From the NCBI GenBank assembly GCA_035530655.1, contig DATKUK010000030.1, positions 5,238 to 69,237 on the forward strand: a stretch of DNA of 64,000 bases. The letters are read 5' to 3'. The notes beneath the pieces are model-generated. The model saw only the letters and a program-made list of their open reading frames with translations. It made no database searches and had not been told where the DNA came from. How positions within the stretch are numbered: position 1 is the first letter of the stretch; every line of letters begins with the position of its first letter. Origin of the DNA: DATKUK01 sp035530655 (lineage in GTDB: Bacteria > Planctomycetota > Phycisphaerae > UBA1845 > DATKUK01). The translations under genes were made by a program, and so were the position numbers. Below are positions 49,420-59,600 of this stretch, in pieces.

Positions 49420-52296
49420 TCAATGACTTGGCTGAGACTCAGGTTGGTGCTCCGCCGGTTGAGTTGTCAGAGGTTCAACCGCTGTGAGTTCGTCCGACTC
49501 GATCAGCAGCGCGAGCAGGCGCTCGGCCACGGGATCGAACTGGTCTGCTGTGCCGGGGTCGAGACGTCCGGTCAATGGAATCTGGCACGCCAAGACATGC
49601 CCCTTGCCGTAGTCGCGGCGGGCGAGCGCCCAGTCGGGTTGTTCGGCACTGGTGCCGAACCCGACGATCATGGGAGTCCACACCGACGGTTGGGCGGCGG
49701 TGGCCGATGCGGCTTGATCGGCGTCGGGGGTCAGCTTGGCGCCGGGACCGGTCTGTTCAGTCTCGACGGCTTCTGCGTCGGGATGCAGGCCGACCCTTAG
49801 GGCCTCGTTCTCCAAACCGTTGAGCCGAGCGTAGTCGGCGGCTGGGCCCAGAATCGACTCGAAGCCGGGTTCGGTAAACACGTTTTCGAGGGCGACCTGA
49901 ATCGGTCTGGCGGTGACGCCGTCCAGGGCCTGGCGCATGTTTTCCTGCATGCGGTCGGCCTGCCACGCCTGCTGCTCGAGCACCACCATCCGACAGCCGT
50001 TGGCGATGCGATTTGCCATACTGAAACCATGGGTCCGGGCCCGCTCGTCGTATAGACGTCCTTCGGCAATGAGGATCACGTCGGGGCGTTTGTCCAGGTA
50101 GGGCAGCACCACGCGATGGCCGCGACGACCAAGCCAATCGGCCAGGCGCCCGTCGGTCTCCACAACGCCCACGACACGGGGACGTTTGAGGGCTGGCAAC
50201 GGCGGGTACACGCGCAGCGGCCTCAGGCTGATGGCCACCGTTTTCTGATCGCCCTTCTTGCGGAGCACCGCCGCCAGACACGCGCCGCCTGGCGTGGCAG
50301 GTGCGGTCAGCGTGACTTTCTGCTGTCGGTGCGCCCATGCGCTCAGGTCGATTTCAAACGAAGTTCGGGCGAGCACCTTCACGCCGTCGGTCGCGCCATC
50401 CCAGTCGAAACCCGGGCGCCTATCCAGCAGCAGCACATCGACCTGCATGGGTCCGGCGGCAGCATCCGCGTCACTAATCACCCACACAGGAACGTTGAGC
50501 GTGCTGCCGGCTACCACGTGGCGGCGGCTCCAATCGAGGCTGACAGCCATGGGGCTGTAGGCATTCCGCAGGGCGTGGTAGCCCGGCCCGCAGTCAGCGT
50601 CCTGACCGGTCTGAGAAGCGCGACCATATGGAATGCCGTACGGCATGATGATGTCGAACCGGGCCCGTCGCATGGCTTCGGTGTGTTCCATGAGGATCTG
50701 GGCGACGTCGTTGCGGAATTCATCTGAATCGTGCGGCGGCTCGTGCCGGCCGTACCAACGGTACCCGCCGGAGAACGCGCCGTATTCGGTGCAGCCGGTC
50801 AATCGGTCGGGATAGACTCGGGCCAGGTCAAAGATCAGCCGGTCCAGATGGGCGTACGTACCCCACCACAGGCCGGCGAAATCGTGCTGGTCGGCGATCT
50901 CGGGCGTGATGTCGGCCGACAGCATGACCAGGCGAGTGGGGTCGACCGACTTGACGAACGGGACGAGACGCTGGCGCTCCCAATCGCCGAAGCCGTTGCC
51001 CTCGTTCGAGGCCGACCAGCCGACGACGGACGGGTGGTTGAAGCGGCTGGCGACCAGGCCCGCGGCGTCGCGCTGCAGGTTCTTCCAATAGTCCGGCAGG
51101 TCGTACGGGCTCTCGTCGCCCTTGATCTGCACGTCGGGGAAGTTGGGGAACTCAGGAAACACGAGAATGCCGTTGCGGTCGCACAGGTCGAGCCATCTTC
51201 GCGGCAACGGATTCATGTGGCTGCGAAACGCCACCGCGTTCATGGCCTTGAACAGCCGGACTTGGACGGCGTGCAGCCGATCCTGGTCGTCCCACATGTT
51301 CAGCAAGCTGTACATAACCAGCTCGGTTGCGCCGAACAGGGCGAGCCGCCGGCCGTTGAGGTAGAAATTGCCGTCCTTGATCGTCACCTCGCGAAAGCCA
51401 AACACATCGTCGCGCACGCAGGCAACTCGTCGGTCGTCGGCCTGTTCGAGCCAGACCACCATGCGATGCAGTACCGGCGCATCCGGCGACCACAGCGATG
51501 CGCCCGACGCCTGAATGTCCTTCAGCTCGACGGTGACACTTTGGTTGGCGTCAAGCTGCACGGCCTGACGTCGCACGGCCGAGACGGCCGTCGTTCCGTC
51601 GTCGGTGATCACCTGCGCGGCGATCGTGCCCTGCCACGGGGCAGGACCGGCCGTCACACGAGTGGACAGGTCGCACGAAGGTCCGGCTGCAGTGGGCACG
51701 ATCCGCAGCGGTTCGATCCGAGCGCCGTCATACAGGCGAAGGTACACCTGTCCGGGAATGCCGCCCTCCTTGAGGCCGAACCAGTGCCCGGCCCCGATGG
51801 GGATCTGGATGTGCTTGCCCTGGTAGCGCTCCAGCGCCGCCCAGCCGCGGGCTTTGACCTCAAGTTGGTTGACTCCGGGCCTGGTCAGCTTGCTCACGTC
51901 GAGGACGACGGGCGAGTAGCCCAGATCGTGCGATCCAGCCGATTGACCGTTGACCAGCACCTGACCGCCCCACCGGATCATGTCAAATTCCAGCACGGCC
52001 CCCGCATGGTCGGTCGGCACGTCGAACGTCCGCCGGTATGTGCCCTGCTTCCAGTTGAGGACCTCTTTCCATCCGACCTGTTGGCCTTGCGGCGTCTTTC
52101 CCCAATAGCCGGGCACCGGGGCGGGTTGAAAGTCGGTCGAGTCTTCGGGAGCGAACTGCCATGTTCCGGACAGAACCTGCGTCCACTCGGCCGGGTCGGG
52201 GGCTTCTACGGGGTGCGCGGCGCGGGCCGTGTTACAACACAGCATCAGGCCGAGCGCGATCAGGCAGCAGTACAGTCGCAACTTGGTGCCGGACAT
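49420..52296 (-). CDS. Glycoside hydrolase family 2 enzyme (beta-galactosidase/glucuronidase-like)
   Basis: The 958-residue protein starts at an ATG with AGGAGG seven bases upstream. The signal peptide is LYCCLIALGLMLCCNTARA, so it is exported. A GH2 sugar-binding domain (about 35-190; YRRTFDVPTDHAGAVLEFD, WGGQVLVNGQSAGSHDLGY) and an Ig-like domain are followed by the catalytic barrel. The acid/base Glu is in WSASNEGNGF (about 429), and the nucleophile Glu is in GCTEYGAFSG (about 502). The C-terminal 350 residues (about 600-958) hold further beta domains and a Gln/Thr-rich end. It hydrolyses beta-linked sugars; the exact sugar is not told by sequence. The fucosidase gene is about 310 bases downstream, consistent with shared glycan use. 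Confidence 0.88.
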   Translation of the reverse strand: MSGTKLRLYCCLIALGLMLCCNTARAAHPVEAPDPAEWTQVLSGTWQFAPEDSTDFQPAPVPGYWGKTPQGQQVGWKEVLNWKQGTYRRTFDVPTDHAGAVLEFDMIRWGGQVLVNGQSAGSHDLGYSPVVLDVSKLTRPGVNQLEVKARGWAALERYQGKHIQIPIGAGHWFGLKEGGIPGQVYLRLYDGARIEPLRIVPTAAGPSCDLSTRVTAGPAPWQGTIAAQVITDDGTTAVSAVRRQAVQLDANQSVTVELKDIQASGASLWSPDAPVLHRMVVWLEQADDRRVACVRDDVFGFREVTIKDGNFYLNGRRLALFGATELVMYSLLNMWDDQDRLHAVQVRLFKAMNAVAFRSHMNPLPRRWLDLCDRNGILVFPEFPNFPDVQIKGDESPYDLPDYWKNLQRDAAGLVASRFNHPSVVGWSASNEGNGFGDWERQRLVPFVKSVDPTRLVMLSADITPEIADQHDFAGLWWGTYAHLDRLIFDLARVYPDRLTGCTEYGAFSGGYRWYGRHEPPHDSDEFRNDVAQILMEHTEAMRRARFDIIMPYGIPYGRASQTGQDADCGPGYHALRNAYSPMAVSLDWSRRHVVAGSTLNVPVWVISDADAAAGPMQVDVLLLDRRPGFDWDGATDGVKVLARTSFEIDLSAWAHRQQKVTLTAPATPGGACLAAVLRKKGDQKTVAISLRPLRVYPPLPALKRPRVVGVVETDGRLADWLGRRGHRVVLPYLDKRPDVILIAEGRLYDERARTHGFSMANRIANGCRMVVLEQQAWQADRMQENMRQALDGVTARPIQVALENVFTEPGFESILGPAADYARLNGLENEALRVGLHPDAEAVETEQTGPGAKLTPDADQAASATAAQPSVWTPMIVGFGTSAEQPDWALARRDYGKGHVLACQIPLTGRLDPGTADQFDPVAERLLALLIESDELTAVEPLTTQPAEHQPESQPSH

Positions 52297-52428
52297 CGGC
52301 AGTCCTCCTGTAGGTCAGAACGGAGCCTGATGATACTGACGGTCCGGCTTGGCCGAAAGCAGTGGCGACGGATCGCCTCCTGGCCGACACCTTTGCGCTC
52401 GGCCGCATACCGAAGCGATTCGCTGTCC

Positions 52429-52452
52429 CCCAGGTCCAGAGAAGGACCCGGG
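52429..52452. repeat. Hairpin repeat, AGGTCC type
   Basis: CCCAGGTCC/GGACCCGGG forms a 9-bp stem (one T-G pair) with loop AGAGAA, 5' flank CTGTCC and 3' flank CCACCCG. It lies in the divergent gap between the GH2 gene and the ABC operon. Confidence 0.75.
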
Positions 52453-52533
52453 CCACCCGCCTTTTCACGGGCAGTCGTTGGCGTTAGAGTGTTGGTCGCT
52501 GCGCAGGGGGAGCGCCGTATTCGTGGATTTCAC

Positions 52534-53457
52534 ATGACGGAAATCCTTCACTGTCGCGACCTGGTCAAGCAGTACGGCAGCATTACCGCTCTCAAGGGGA
52601 TTACGCTGTCGATCGAGCCCGGCGTGGTGGGGCTGCTGGGTCCGAACGGGGCGGGTAAAAGCACCCTGATCAGCGTGCTGCTGGGGCAGGTGCCGGCCAC
52701 GTCGGGCCGGGCGCGGGTGCTGGGATTCAGTATCCGACGGCAGCGGCGGCAGATTCGGAGGCGTATAGGATTTGTCCCCGAAAACGATTGCCTCATTCCC
52801 GGTCTTAGCGGGGCCGGGTATGTGCACTACGCCGGGAGGCTGGCGGGCATGTCGCACGCCGACGCCATGCAACGGGCCCACGAGGTGCTGGACTACGTGG
52901 GTCTGGGCGAAGCCAGGTATCGCCCTGCCGAGCAATACTCCAGCGGGATGAAGCAGCGGCTCAAGCTCGCGCAGGCGTTGGTGCACGATCCCGACGTGCT
53001 CTTTTTGGACGAACCCACCAACGGCATGGATCCCGAGGGGCGACAGCTCATGCTCTCGTTGATCACCGACCTGGGTCGAGCGGGGATCAGCCTGCTCATC
53101 TCCAGTCACCTGCTGCCGGATGTGGAGCGAGTGTGTCAGCGCGTGGTCATCATGGGCAACGGCGAGGTGCTAGCCACCGGGGACATTGAGCAGTTGAGAC
53201 GACCTCACCCGACTCTATACACCGTCAACTTCGAAGGGTCGGGCGAGGCGCTGCGCCAGTCTCTGGCCAAGCGACGGGTGGCCGTCCAAAGCCAGGCAGA
53301 ACGAGTGGTTACCGTCGAGCTGCCGGCGCCGGAGACGCAGACGCTGATTCTGGAGGCGGCGCGCGAAGCCGGTGCGCCGATACGTGGCCTTCACCCCCGG
53401 CGCAGCTCACTGGAGGAGGCGTTCATGGCCGCGATCCAAGGGCAGCAGAATCGATGA
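52534..53457 (+). CDS. ABC transporter ATP-binding protein (first of two)
   Basis: The 307-residue ATPase has Walker A GLLGPNGAGKSTLI (about 34-47), signature EQYSSGMKQRLKLAQAL, Walker B DVLFLDEPTNGMDPEG and the switch histidine in LLISSHLLPDVE. The C-terminal 80 residues form the extra domain seen in ABC-2 exporter ATPases such as NatA/CcmA-like. It powers export through the permease encoded next, whose ATG overlaps its stop (ATGA), so the pair is translationally coupled. The ATG start has only a weak ribosome binding site. The much longer in-frame extension upstream is antisense to the GH2 gene and not real. Confidence 0.9.
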   Translation: MTEILHCRDLVKQYGSITALKGITLSIEPGVVGLLGPNGAGKSTLISVLLGQVPATSGRARVLGFSIRRQRRQIRRRIGFVPENDCLIPGLSGAGYVHYAGRLAGMSHADAMQRAHEVLDYVGLGEARYRPAEQYSSGMKQRLKLAQALVHDPDVLFLDEPTNGMDPEGRQLMLSLITDLGRAGISLLISSHLLPDVERVCQRVVIMGNGEVLATGDIEQLRRPHPTLYTVNFEGSGEALRQSLAKRRVAVQSQAERVVTVELPAPETQTLILEAAREAGAPIRGLHPRRSSLEEAFMAAIQGQQNR

Positions 53458-54461
53458 GCGTTAAGACGATGAACGGTTCCCATCGGTACGAGCGTTGGTC
53501 GGGCCGGCTTGGCGGCAGGCGGTGGGTGTGGCCGGCGATCGTACGGGTAGGGGTGCGCCTGGCAAGCAAACGCGCCTCCACGCGCCTCATCCTGCTGGCG
53601 AGCACCGGATTCGTGGTCGCGAGCTGTGCCATCTTCTACATCCTGTCGATCTTGGAGGCTTTGGGCAACAGGCCGGAGTTCAACGAGCTGTACGGAGTTG
53701 TCCAGGTCCTGCTGGGAGTCGACCTGCGCGGCCTGGCGCGAATGGGCGAACATCGAGAGGCGCTCTGGCGGATGGTGTTCATGATCATGCTGAAGGGTCA
53801 GTTGGCCTGCGCGATGGTCGTCATCGCGCAGGTAGGCCCGGGTCTGATCGCCAACGACCTGCGGTCGCGAGCGCTGCCGATCTACTTCTCCAAGCCGATC
53901 ACGCCGCTGACCTACCTTCTCGGAAAGTGGGCCGTCGTGGCGGCCTTCATCGGCACGGTCACGTTGCTGCCGAATCTGGCGTCGCTGATGCTCGGCACAC
54001 TGATGACCGGCGGCTTGGGCTCGTGGGGGCAGACGCTCGGTCTGGCCTGGGACTTGGTGGTTCTGGATGTGGGGATCATGATTGTCGGCGGGGCGGTGAT
54101 TCTGACGTTGTCGGCGGCGAACGCCGATCGGCGGTACGTCACCGTGGGGTGGCTGGCCCTCTGCCTGCTGCCGATGGTGGCGCAGGGGGTCCTGGACGAT
54201 GCGCTGCCGTCGAAATCGACACAGGGATTTCTGGGCAGCGTATCGCCGTATCGTGACGTCACCGTCCTGGCGGACTGGCTGTTCGACATGGAGGCAGCTT
54301 ACGAAGGTATGGCGCTGCCGTCGGGGGCGGCCAAGTCGGTGCTGAGCCACTCGGTCGATCCGGTCTATCCGGCTGTGGTGCTGGCGGCGGTGACGTTGTT
54401 TGCGGCGATGCTCTGTTACCGGCGAGTGATGCGCATGTCTCGCGCTGCGGCAACGTTGTAA
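53454..54461 (+). CDS. ABC-2 type transporter permease (first of two)
   Basis: The 335-residue membrane protein has about six hydrophobic segments (LILLASTGFVVASCAIFYIL, GQLACAMVVIAQVGPGLIA, FIGTVTLLPNLASLMLGTL, LVVLDVGIMIVGGAVILTLS, YVTVGWLALCLLPMVAQGV, AVVLAAVTLFAAMLCYR). The phrase ANDLRSRALPIYFSKPITPL is the typical ABC-2 permease cytoplasmic signature. It overlaps the preceding ATPase gene by four bases and is followed ten bases later by a second ATPase. The substrate is unknown; such systems export lipids, polysaccharides or small drugs, or act as gliding/envelope machines. Confidence 0.85.
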   Translation: MSVKTMNGSHRYERWSGRLGGRRWVWPAIVRVGVRLASKRASTRLILLASTGFVVASCAIFYILSILEALGNRPEFNELYGVVQVLLGVDLRGLARMGEHREALWRMVFMIMLKGQLACAMVVIAQVGPGLIANDLRSRALPIYFSKPITPLTYLLGKWAVVAAFIGTVTLLPNLASLMLGTLMTGGLGSWGQTLGLAWDLVVLDVGIMIVGGAVILTLSAANADRRYVTVGWLALCLLPMVAQGVLDDALPSKSTQGFLGSVSPYRDVTVLADWLFDMEAAYEGMALPSGAAKSVLSHSVDPVYPAVVLAAVTLFAAMLCYRRVMRMSRAAATL

Positions 54462-54471
54462 GGAGTCGAGC

Positions 54472-55404
54472 GTGGCGGTCATCGAGCTTGACGGTTTGTC
54501 GAAGTGGTATGGCGAGGTGATCGGCCTGAACAACGTGACCGTATCGGTGGGCGGCGGCATCACCGGTCTGGTGGGTCCCAACGGCGCGGGTAAGAGCACA
54601 TTGATGAAGCTTGCCACAGGGCAGCTTCACCCGAGTGCGGGGACGATCCGGGTGCTGGGGCGGCGGGTGTGGGACAATCCTTCGGTCCTCTCGCAGATCG
54701 GATACTGCCCGGAAGGAGATGTGTTCTGGCCGGAGATTACCGGCCGGCGGTTCGTGCAATTCCTGGCGCGGCTCTCGGGCTTGGCCGGCGCCGCGGCACG
54801 GTCGGCGGCGCGAGAAGCAATCGAACAGACCGGTATGACAGAGCATATGGATCGCCCGATCCGCGGATACTCCAAGGGCATGCGTCAGCGGATCAAGATC
54901 GCCCAGGCACTGGCCCCTAGGCCAAGGCTGCTGATTCTGGATGAGCCGCTGGCCGGCACCGACCCGGTGGCCCGGCACGAGCTGACCGAGCTGTTCCGTC
55001 GTCTGGCAGCCGACGGAGTGGACATCCTGATCTCCAGTCACATCCTGCACGAGGTCGAGGCGCTTACGCAGCAGATGTTGATGATTGCCCACGGCCGCAT
55101 CGTCGCCGAGGGTGAACTGCGCACGGTTCGCCGTCACATGCAAGGTCGCCCTCACGCCATTCGGGTTGTGGCCGACGACCCACGGCGACTCGCCGCCGAA
55201 CTTTCGCAGATAGAAAGCGTCACCGGACTGCGTATTACCGAGCCGGACACGCTGATCATCGAAACGACCTTGCCCGAGCAGATCTACGATTGCCTGGGGG
55301 AGTTGATTCTACACGATCAGATGAAGGTGCGAGAGATCGCGGCGGCCGACGCGGGGCTCGAAGCGGTGTATGACTATCTGACGCGGGGCAGCGCGTTGGG
55401 GTAA
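54472..55404 (+). CDS. ABC transporter ATP-binding protein (second of two)
   Basis: The 310-residue ATPase starts at GTG with AAGGAG six bases upstream. Walker A is GLVGPNGAGKSTLM, the signature is RGYSKGMRQRIKIAQAL, Walker B is RLLILDEPLAGTDPVA and the switch segment is LISSHILHEVEAL. The remaining C-terminal domain is of the ABC-2 exporter type. It probably drives the permease encoded eight bases downstream, or forms a heterodimer with the first ATPase at 52534, since both have intact ATP sites. All four genes are spaced by under 11 bases or overlap. Confidence 0.9.
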   Translation: MAVIELDGLSKWYGEVIGLNNVTVSVGGGITGLVGPNGAGKSTLMKLATGQLHPSAGTIRVLGRRVWDNPSVLSQIGYCPEGDVFWPEITGRRFVQFLARLSGLAGAAARSAAREAIEQTGMTEHMDRPIRGYSKGMRQRIKIAQALAPRPRLLILDEPLAGTDPVARHELTELFRRLAADGVDILISSHILHEVEALTQQMLMIAHGRIVAEGELRTVRRHMQGRPHAIRVVADDPRRLAAELSQIESVTGLRITEPDTLIIETTLPEQIYDCLGELILHDQMKVREIAAADAGLEAVYDYLTRGSALG

Positions 55405-55412
55405 ACCACTCG

Positions 55413-56252
55413 ATGATTCGCTCGATCACAGCTTTGTTCGGATTCAGCGTTCGCCAGACGGTGTTCAGCCTCAGGATCTGGGTTACGCTCCTGTTGCTGG
55501 CCGCACCCAGCGGGTTGACCTTACTGGCCCGGTATTTCGAGTCCGCCGCACGATTGCAGGCCGTGTGGGAGCGCTACCACGGCTGCATGCAATACCTCAT
55601 GTTCATGCTGGTGATCCCGTTGGTGTGCATGCTTCACGGAACAGCGATGATCGGCACCGAAGCGGAAGGCGGGACATTGGTATACCTGCTGACCCGCCGT
55701 CTGCGGCGCGCGGTCGTGTTGCTGGTGCGGTTTGCGGCGACCGCCCTGGTGCTTGTACTGCTGCTGGAAGCGGCCACGTGTGTGCATCATCTGTGCGCGG
55801 TCGGTGGCGTGGACATCGAATCGCTTGGCGGCCCGCGGCAATCGTCGAGCGGAGCGCCATGGCGGCCCGCCGGCGAGCTTGCAGCCTATCTGTGCGTGGT
55901 GCCGATGGGGGTGGTGTCGTACCTGGCGGTTTTCACGCTAATCGGTTTGGCCGCGAAGCGCCCGATCACAGTCTCGATTATCTATCTGGCGGCAATCGAC
56001 CTGGCGGTCGGGAGTCTGCCGGTAGGAGCCCGGATGTATACCATCTCCGATCAACTTCGCAGGACCATGCTCGATGCCATGCCGAAGCTTGCCGGACTCT
56101 ACAATCTGCCGGGCGACCTCCACGCACTGCTCTATCCGCCCGGGTCGACGGGAACCGGCGCGTTGGTCTTCGTGACGCTGGTCGCCCTGCTGCTTTCGTG
56201 CGTTCTGATTACCGTGCGGGAGTTGGCGGCGGCCGAACTGGCTCGCGAATGA
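55413..56252 (+). CDS. ABC-2 type transporter permease (second of two)
   Basis: The 279-residue membrane protein has roughly six hydrophobic segments, including IWVTLLLLAAPSGLTLLARY, QYLMFMLVIPLVCMLHGTAM, VVLLVRFAATALVLVLLLEA, LAAYLCVVPMGVVSYLAVFT, VSIIYLAAIDLAVGSLPVGA and VFVTLVALLLSCVLITV. GTEAEGGTLVYLLTRRLRRA is the ABC-2 cytoplasmic signature. It is the last gene of the four-gene unit; about 160 bases after it lies an inverted-repeat element. The substrate is unknown. Confidence 0.85.
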   Translation: MIRSITALFGFSVRQTVFSLRIWVTLLLLAAPSGLTLLARYFESAARLQAVWERYHGCMQYLMFMLVIPLVCMLHGTAMIGTEAEGGTLVYLLTRRLRRAVVLLVRFAATALVLVLLLEAATCVHHLCAVGGVDIESLGGPRQSSSGAPWRPAGELAAYLCVVPMGVVSYLAVFTLIGLAAKRPITVSIIYLAAIDLAVGSLPVGARMYTISDQLRRTMLDAMPKLAGLYNLPGDLHALLYPPGSTGTGALVFVTLVALLLSCVLITVRELAAAELARE

Positions 56253-56616
56253 GTCTGCGAGGACACGCCTGCCCTGATGGGCGCGATGCATCTGCGGCGC
56301 ACACGCGTTCATTGTCCGCCGTCCGTTCAAGCGATGGTTTCGGCCTGTAACGCAAGCTTCCTCGATCAACACTTCCGATGTGATTGGCAAGAGCAATTGG
56401 CGGCCGGGCCTAGTACTACAACGCTAGATGATACGTCGGCCTGGGACACTGGTCGATCCTCAAGAAGCCGGCCAGAGAAGCGTTCAGAGGGTGTTTTGCG
56501 TCGATGCAGAGGTGTCGGGCACCTGCTGCTGGCTTGGCCGACATCGCTGAGCGGATCTAACACTCTATACGACAAGATGTTACGGGCACGCCGGGATCCG
56601 TCTTAGCGTTGTAGTG
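56253..56616. other. Intergenic region occupied mainly by an inverted-repeat element
   Basis: No gene is recognised. From 56410 on the gap is the 211-bp element described separately. 56253-56409 shows nothing recognisable, and any terminator of the ABC operon there has no T-tract. Confidence 0.5.
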
Positions 56617-56620
56617 CTAG
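56410..56620. mobile_element. MITE-like element with 17-bp terminal inverted repeats
   Basis: CTAGTACTACAACGCTA (56410-56426) and TAGCGTTGTAGTGCTAG (56604-56620) are inverted repeats with one mismatch. Both ends read GGCC-TA outward, which would fit a TA target duplication of the IS630/mariner type, though that is not proven. The inside has no intact reading frame for a transposase, so it would move only by help from elsewhere. The right end contains the TAG stop of the DUF5107/TPR gene. Confidence 0.6.
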
Positions 56621-59600
56621 GCCAGGCCTGCCAGCATGGTTCGGGCGCCCAAGTGGCTTGGGTTGAGGCGGACGGCTTGGCGGAACTCGCGCTCGGCTTC
56701 GATGGTGTCGCCTTGCCCCAGCGCCGCCAGGGCGAGCAGGTAGTGACCCTCTGATTCCCTGAGAGGCGCAGCCTGCCAGGCGCCGAACTTCTCGAAGAAA
56801 TCCGCCCCCGATTCGTCCGAGAGCACCCGGCGGCCGAGATCGACAAGCTCACCAAAGCACCGGGCCGCTTGCTCAGGCCGGCCGAGCTTGCGGTGGCAGA
56901 GTCCCTGGTAGTAACAGAGATGCGTGCCTTTCCGCTCGATCTGCACGGCCCGTTCGAACGCGGCGCGGGCCTCGGTTGTATCGCCTGTCGCCTCGAAGGT
57001 CGTACCGATCAGCCAGAAGACCTCCGGCTCGCGGCCGCCGTCTTTGGGTCGGCCTGCCTCGAAGTTCGCCGGGTACTGGAGGGCGGCCTGGTACTCACGC
57101 AGCGCGTCGGCGTGTCGGCCTGCCCGCGCCAAGGCCTGGCCCTTCAACAGGTGTGCGTCGACGTAGACATCGTGCACGGCATACTCGCCGCCTTCCCACA
57201 CGTGGAAGTGCCGCGCGACCAGCAATGCCAGAGCGTGGTCGTATTGGCCCAGGAGCACGTGCAGCCGGGCCTGCCGCAGCAGACACTCATCTCGCCTTGC
57301 CACCACGTCGCTACGGGCCTCTAACCGGGCGAGCCGATCTGCCGGGTCGGCGCCGTCGGCCTCGGAGAGTTGGTCCAGCTCGAGCAGCAGGCGAGGATCG
57401 TCCCCGTCCACGTCGACGGCCCTTTGCATCGCGCAAATCGCCCTGTCGTTGTCCGAGTCGATGCGGGCATAAGCCAGCGCCAAGTTGCGGTGTACCGTTG
57501 CGAAATTGTCGTCGAGGTCGCACGAGCGCTCCCAGGCTTCGATGGCCCGGTCCGGCTGGAGGTCATACAACAGATTGCCCAAGCAGTAGGGCGCCCGGCT
57601 ATCGTCGGGGCTTTGCTCCATCGCGGCGGTCAACCAACCGATTACCTCCATGCAATGCGGGAAGCAGCAGTCGGCCGGCATGCGGGCTGCCAGGCGGCGA
57701 TGCTCGCCGGCCCGGTCGACTTGCCCCTGCCGCTGCCAATAGTAGGCGAGGGCATAGTGGACCGTCGGGTCGACAGACCCAGCATCGGGCCGACCCACCG
57801 TCAGCCGCGAGAGCACCTCGATGGCTTCGTCCCACAGTTCGCAAGCTTCGTAGTCGCAAGCCAACTCCAGGTACGACTGGACGTCGTCGCGCATCAGTGC
57901 GGCCAGATTTTCTCGATCACGCCGCGCGTCATCGGCATTGCCGCGGTCGGTTTCGATGAGAACACGCTCGTTGTGCGCCCAGAAATCGAGTGGGTCGAGT
58001 TGCAGGGCGGCCTCGGCCATGGCCATGGCCTCGTCAAACCGACCGGCCTCGCGCAGCAGGACAGTCTTGAGATTCATCGCGGCGGGGTTGAGCGCGTTGC
58101 AGAGCAGAGACTGCTCGACCGATTGGCGCGCGGCGGCACCATCTCCGGACGCCAAGGCCATCTGCGCCAGTGCGTAGTGGCTTGCCGCGCGAAACGCGTA
58201 GCTCCAGGCCGCATAGCTGAAGGCATCTGTGGCGCGATCCGTCTGTCCCTGGCCGCGCAGCGCCACACCAAGGTAATACAGCGCTTCCCCGTCACGGGGA
58301 TGGGTGTAGTTGCGCGTGAGCCGATCGACCGCTGTGCGGAGCCTGGCCTCGGCATCGGCGAACAGACCCCGCTTGCAGTAGCGGATACCCAAAGCGGTAT
58401 TGGCACGCACATCGCCGGGGTCGCGGTGAAGGGCCTCATGGTAGTAGGGATCCGGCTCCATCGCCGGGCTGTGGAATTGCTCGAGACGCATACCCGCCAG
58501 GTACAACTGCTCGGCGGTCGGCACCTCTTGCGGAGGTGCCGGCGGCTCGACCGGTTTCGGGACCGGCGCGCCCTTGGTGGGGGTCGGCCGGTAGCGGATT
58601 AGCTCCGAGCCGCTGGATGCAAGCAGCACAGTTTCTGTGGCGTCCGGCCGGGCACCGCGCGGCAGCGGCACGTGGACGACGAAGGGCTTTTCGGGGGAGA
58701 CGGTTGCGGTTTGGCGAAACAGTTCGCTGCCGGCGGTCCGCAGCAAGACCACCGCGTTGCGCTGCTCGGCCGTGGTGTTGACGGCCAGGCGCACGCCGCC
58801 AGACGGGGCGGCCGACAGGTGGACCGCCGCGTCGCGGTTGGCGGCAGAGACACCACCCAGGTCACGGACGGGGTACCAGTACTGCGTCACCGTCTTGGTT
58901 TCATACGGCTGAATCCAACTGTAGTCGGGCTGGTTGTCGGAGTAGGCGCCGGCCATCAGCTCGAGGTATGGCCCGTCTTCGTCGGTCAGGATTCTGTCCC
59001 AAGCCTGGCCCCGCGGTCCGCTGCCGAAGGTGAAGAACTTCTTGCCGGGCACGGCCCGATGGTCGGCCACGTGGACGATCCCGGCTTGGCGCCCGTGATC
59101 GTAGCCGCCGAAAAAGTCGTCCTCGTAGTTCCACGCGAAGATCGACAGCGGATCGGGATGGTTCTTCCACCAACTGACGTCCACGCCGGTATAGTCGATC
59201 TGGTCGTAGGCGCCGTCGGCGATCGGCCAGCGGATGAACTCGCACTTGGCGTGCTGCGTGCCGTATTCGGTTGTCGGCGGGAAGATCACCTGGTAGTGCT
59301 CGTTGACGTGCACGGCCACGTTCGTGAAGCACAGCAGGGAGTGCACATACGGCGTGCGGTTGAAGATGCGCGTGGTGACCTCGAGGTAGGAGCGGTCGGG
59401 GTGAATCGTCAAACCCACGACCCATTTCATCCGGTGTCGAAGCTCGATCTCACCGATCCAGAGCGTCTTGCTTCCACCCGGACCTTCGGCGATGCGGCAG
59501 TGCACGGGCATGAACGTGGTCGGACGGTGATGGTGGGGGATGTTCCATTCCACTCCCCCGGAGATCCAGGCGCCGAGCATGCCGATCAGGGCCGGCTTGA

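Noticed and set aside
50731..52533. A long in-frame extension of the first ABC ATPase.
   Set aside because: It is antisense to the GH2 gene and its peptide lacks domain-like features. The ATPase family begins at MTEILHC.
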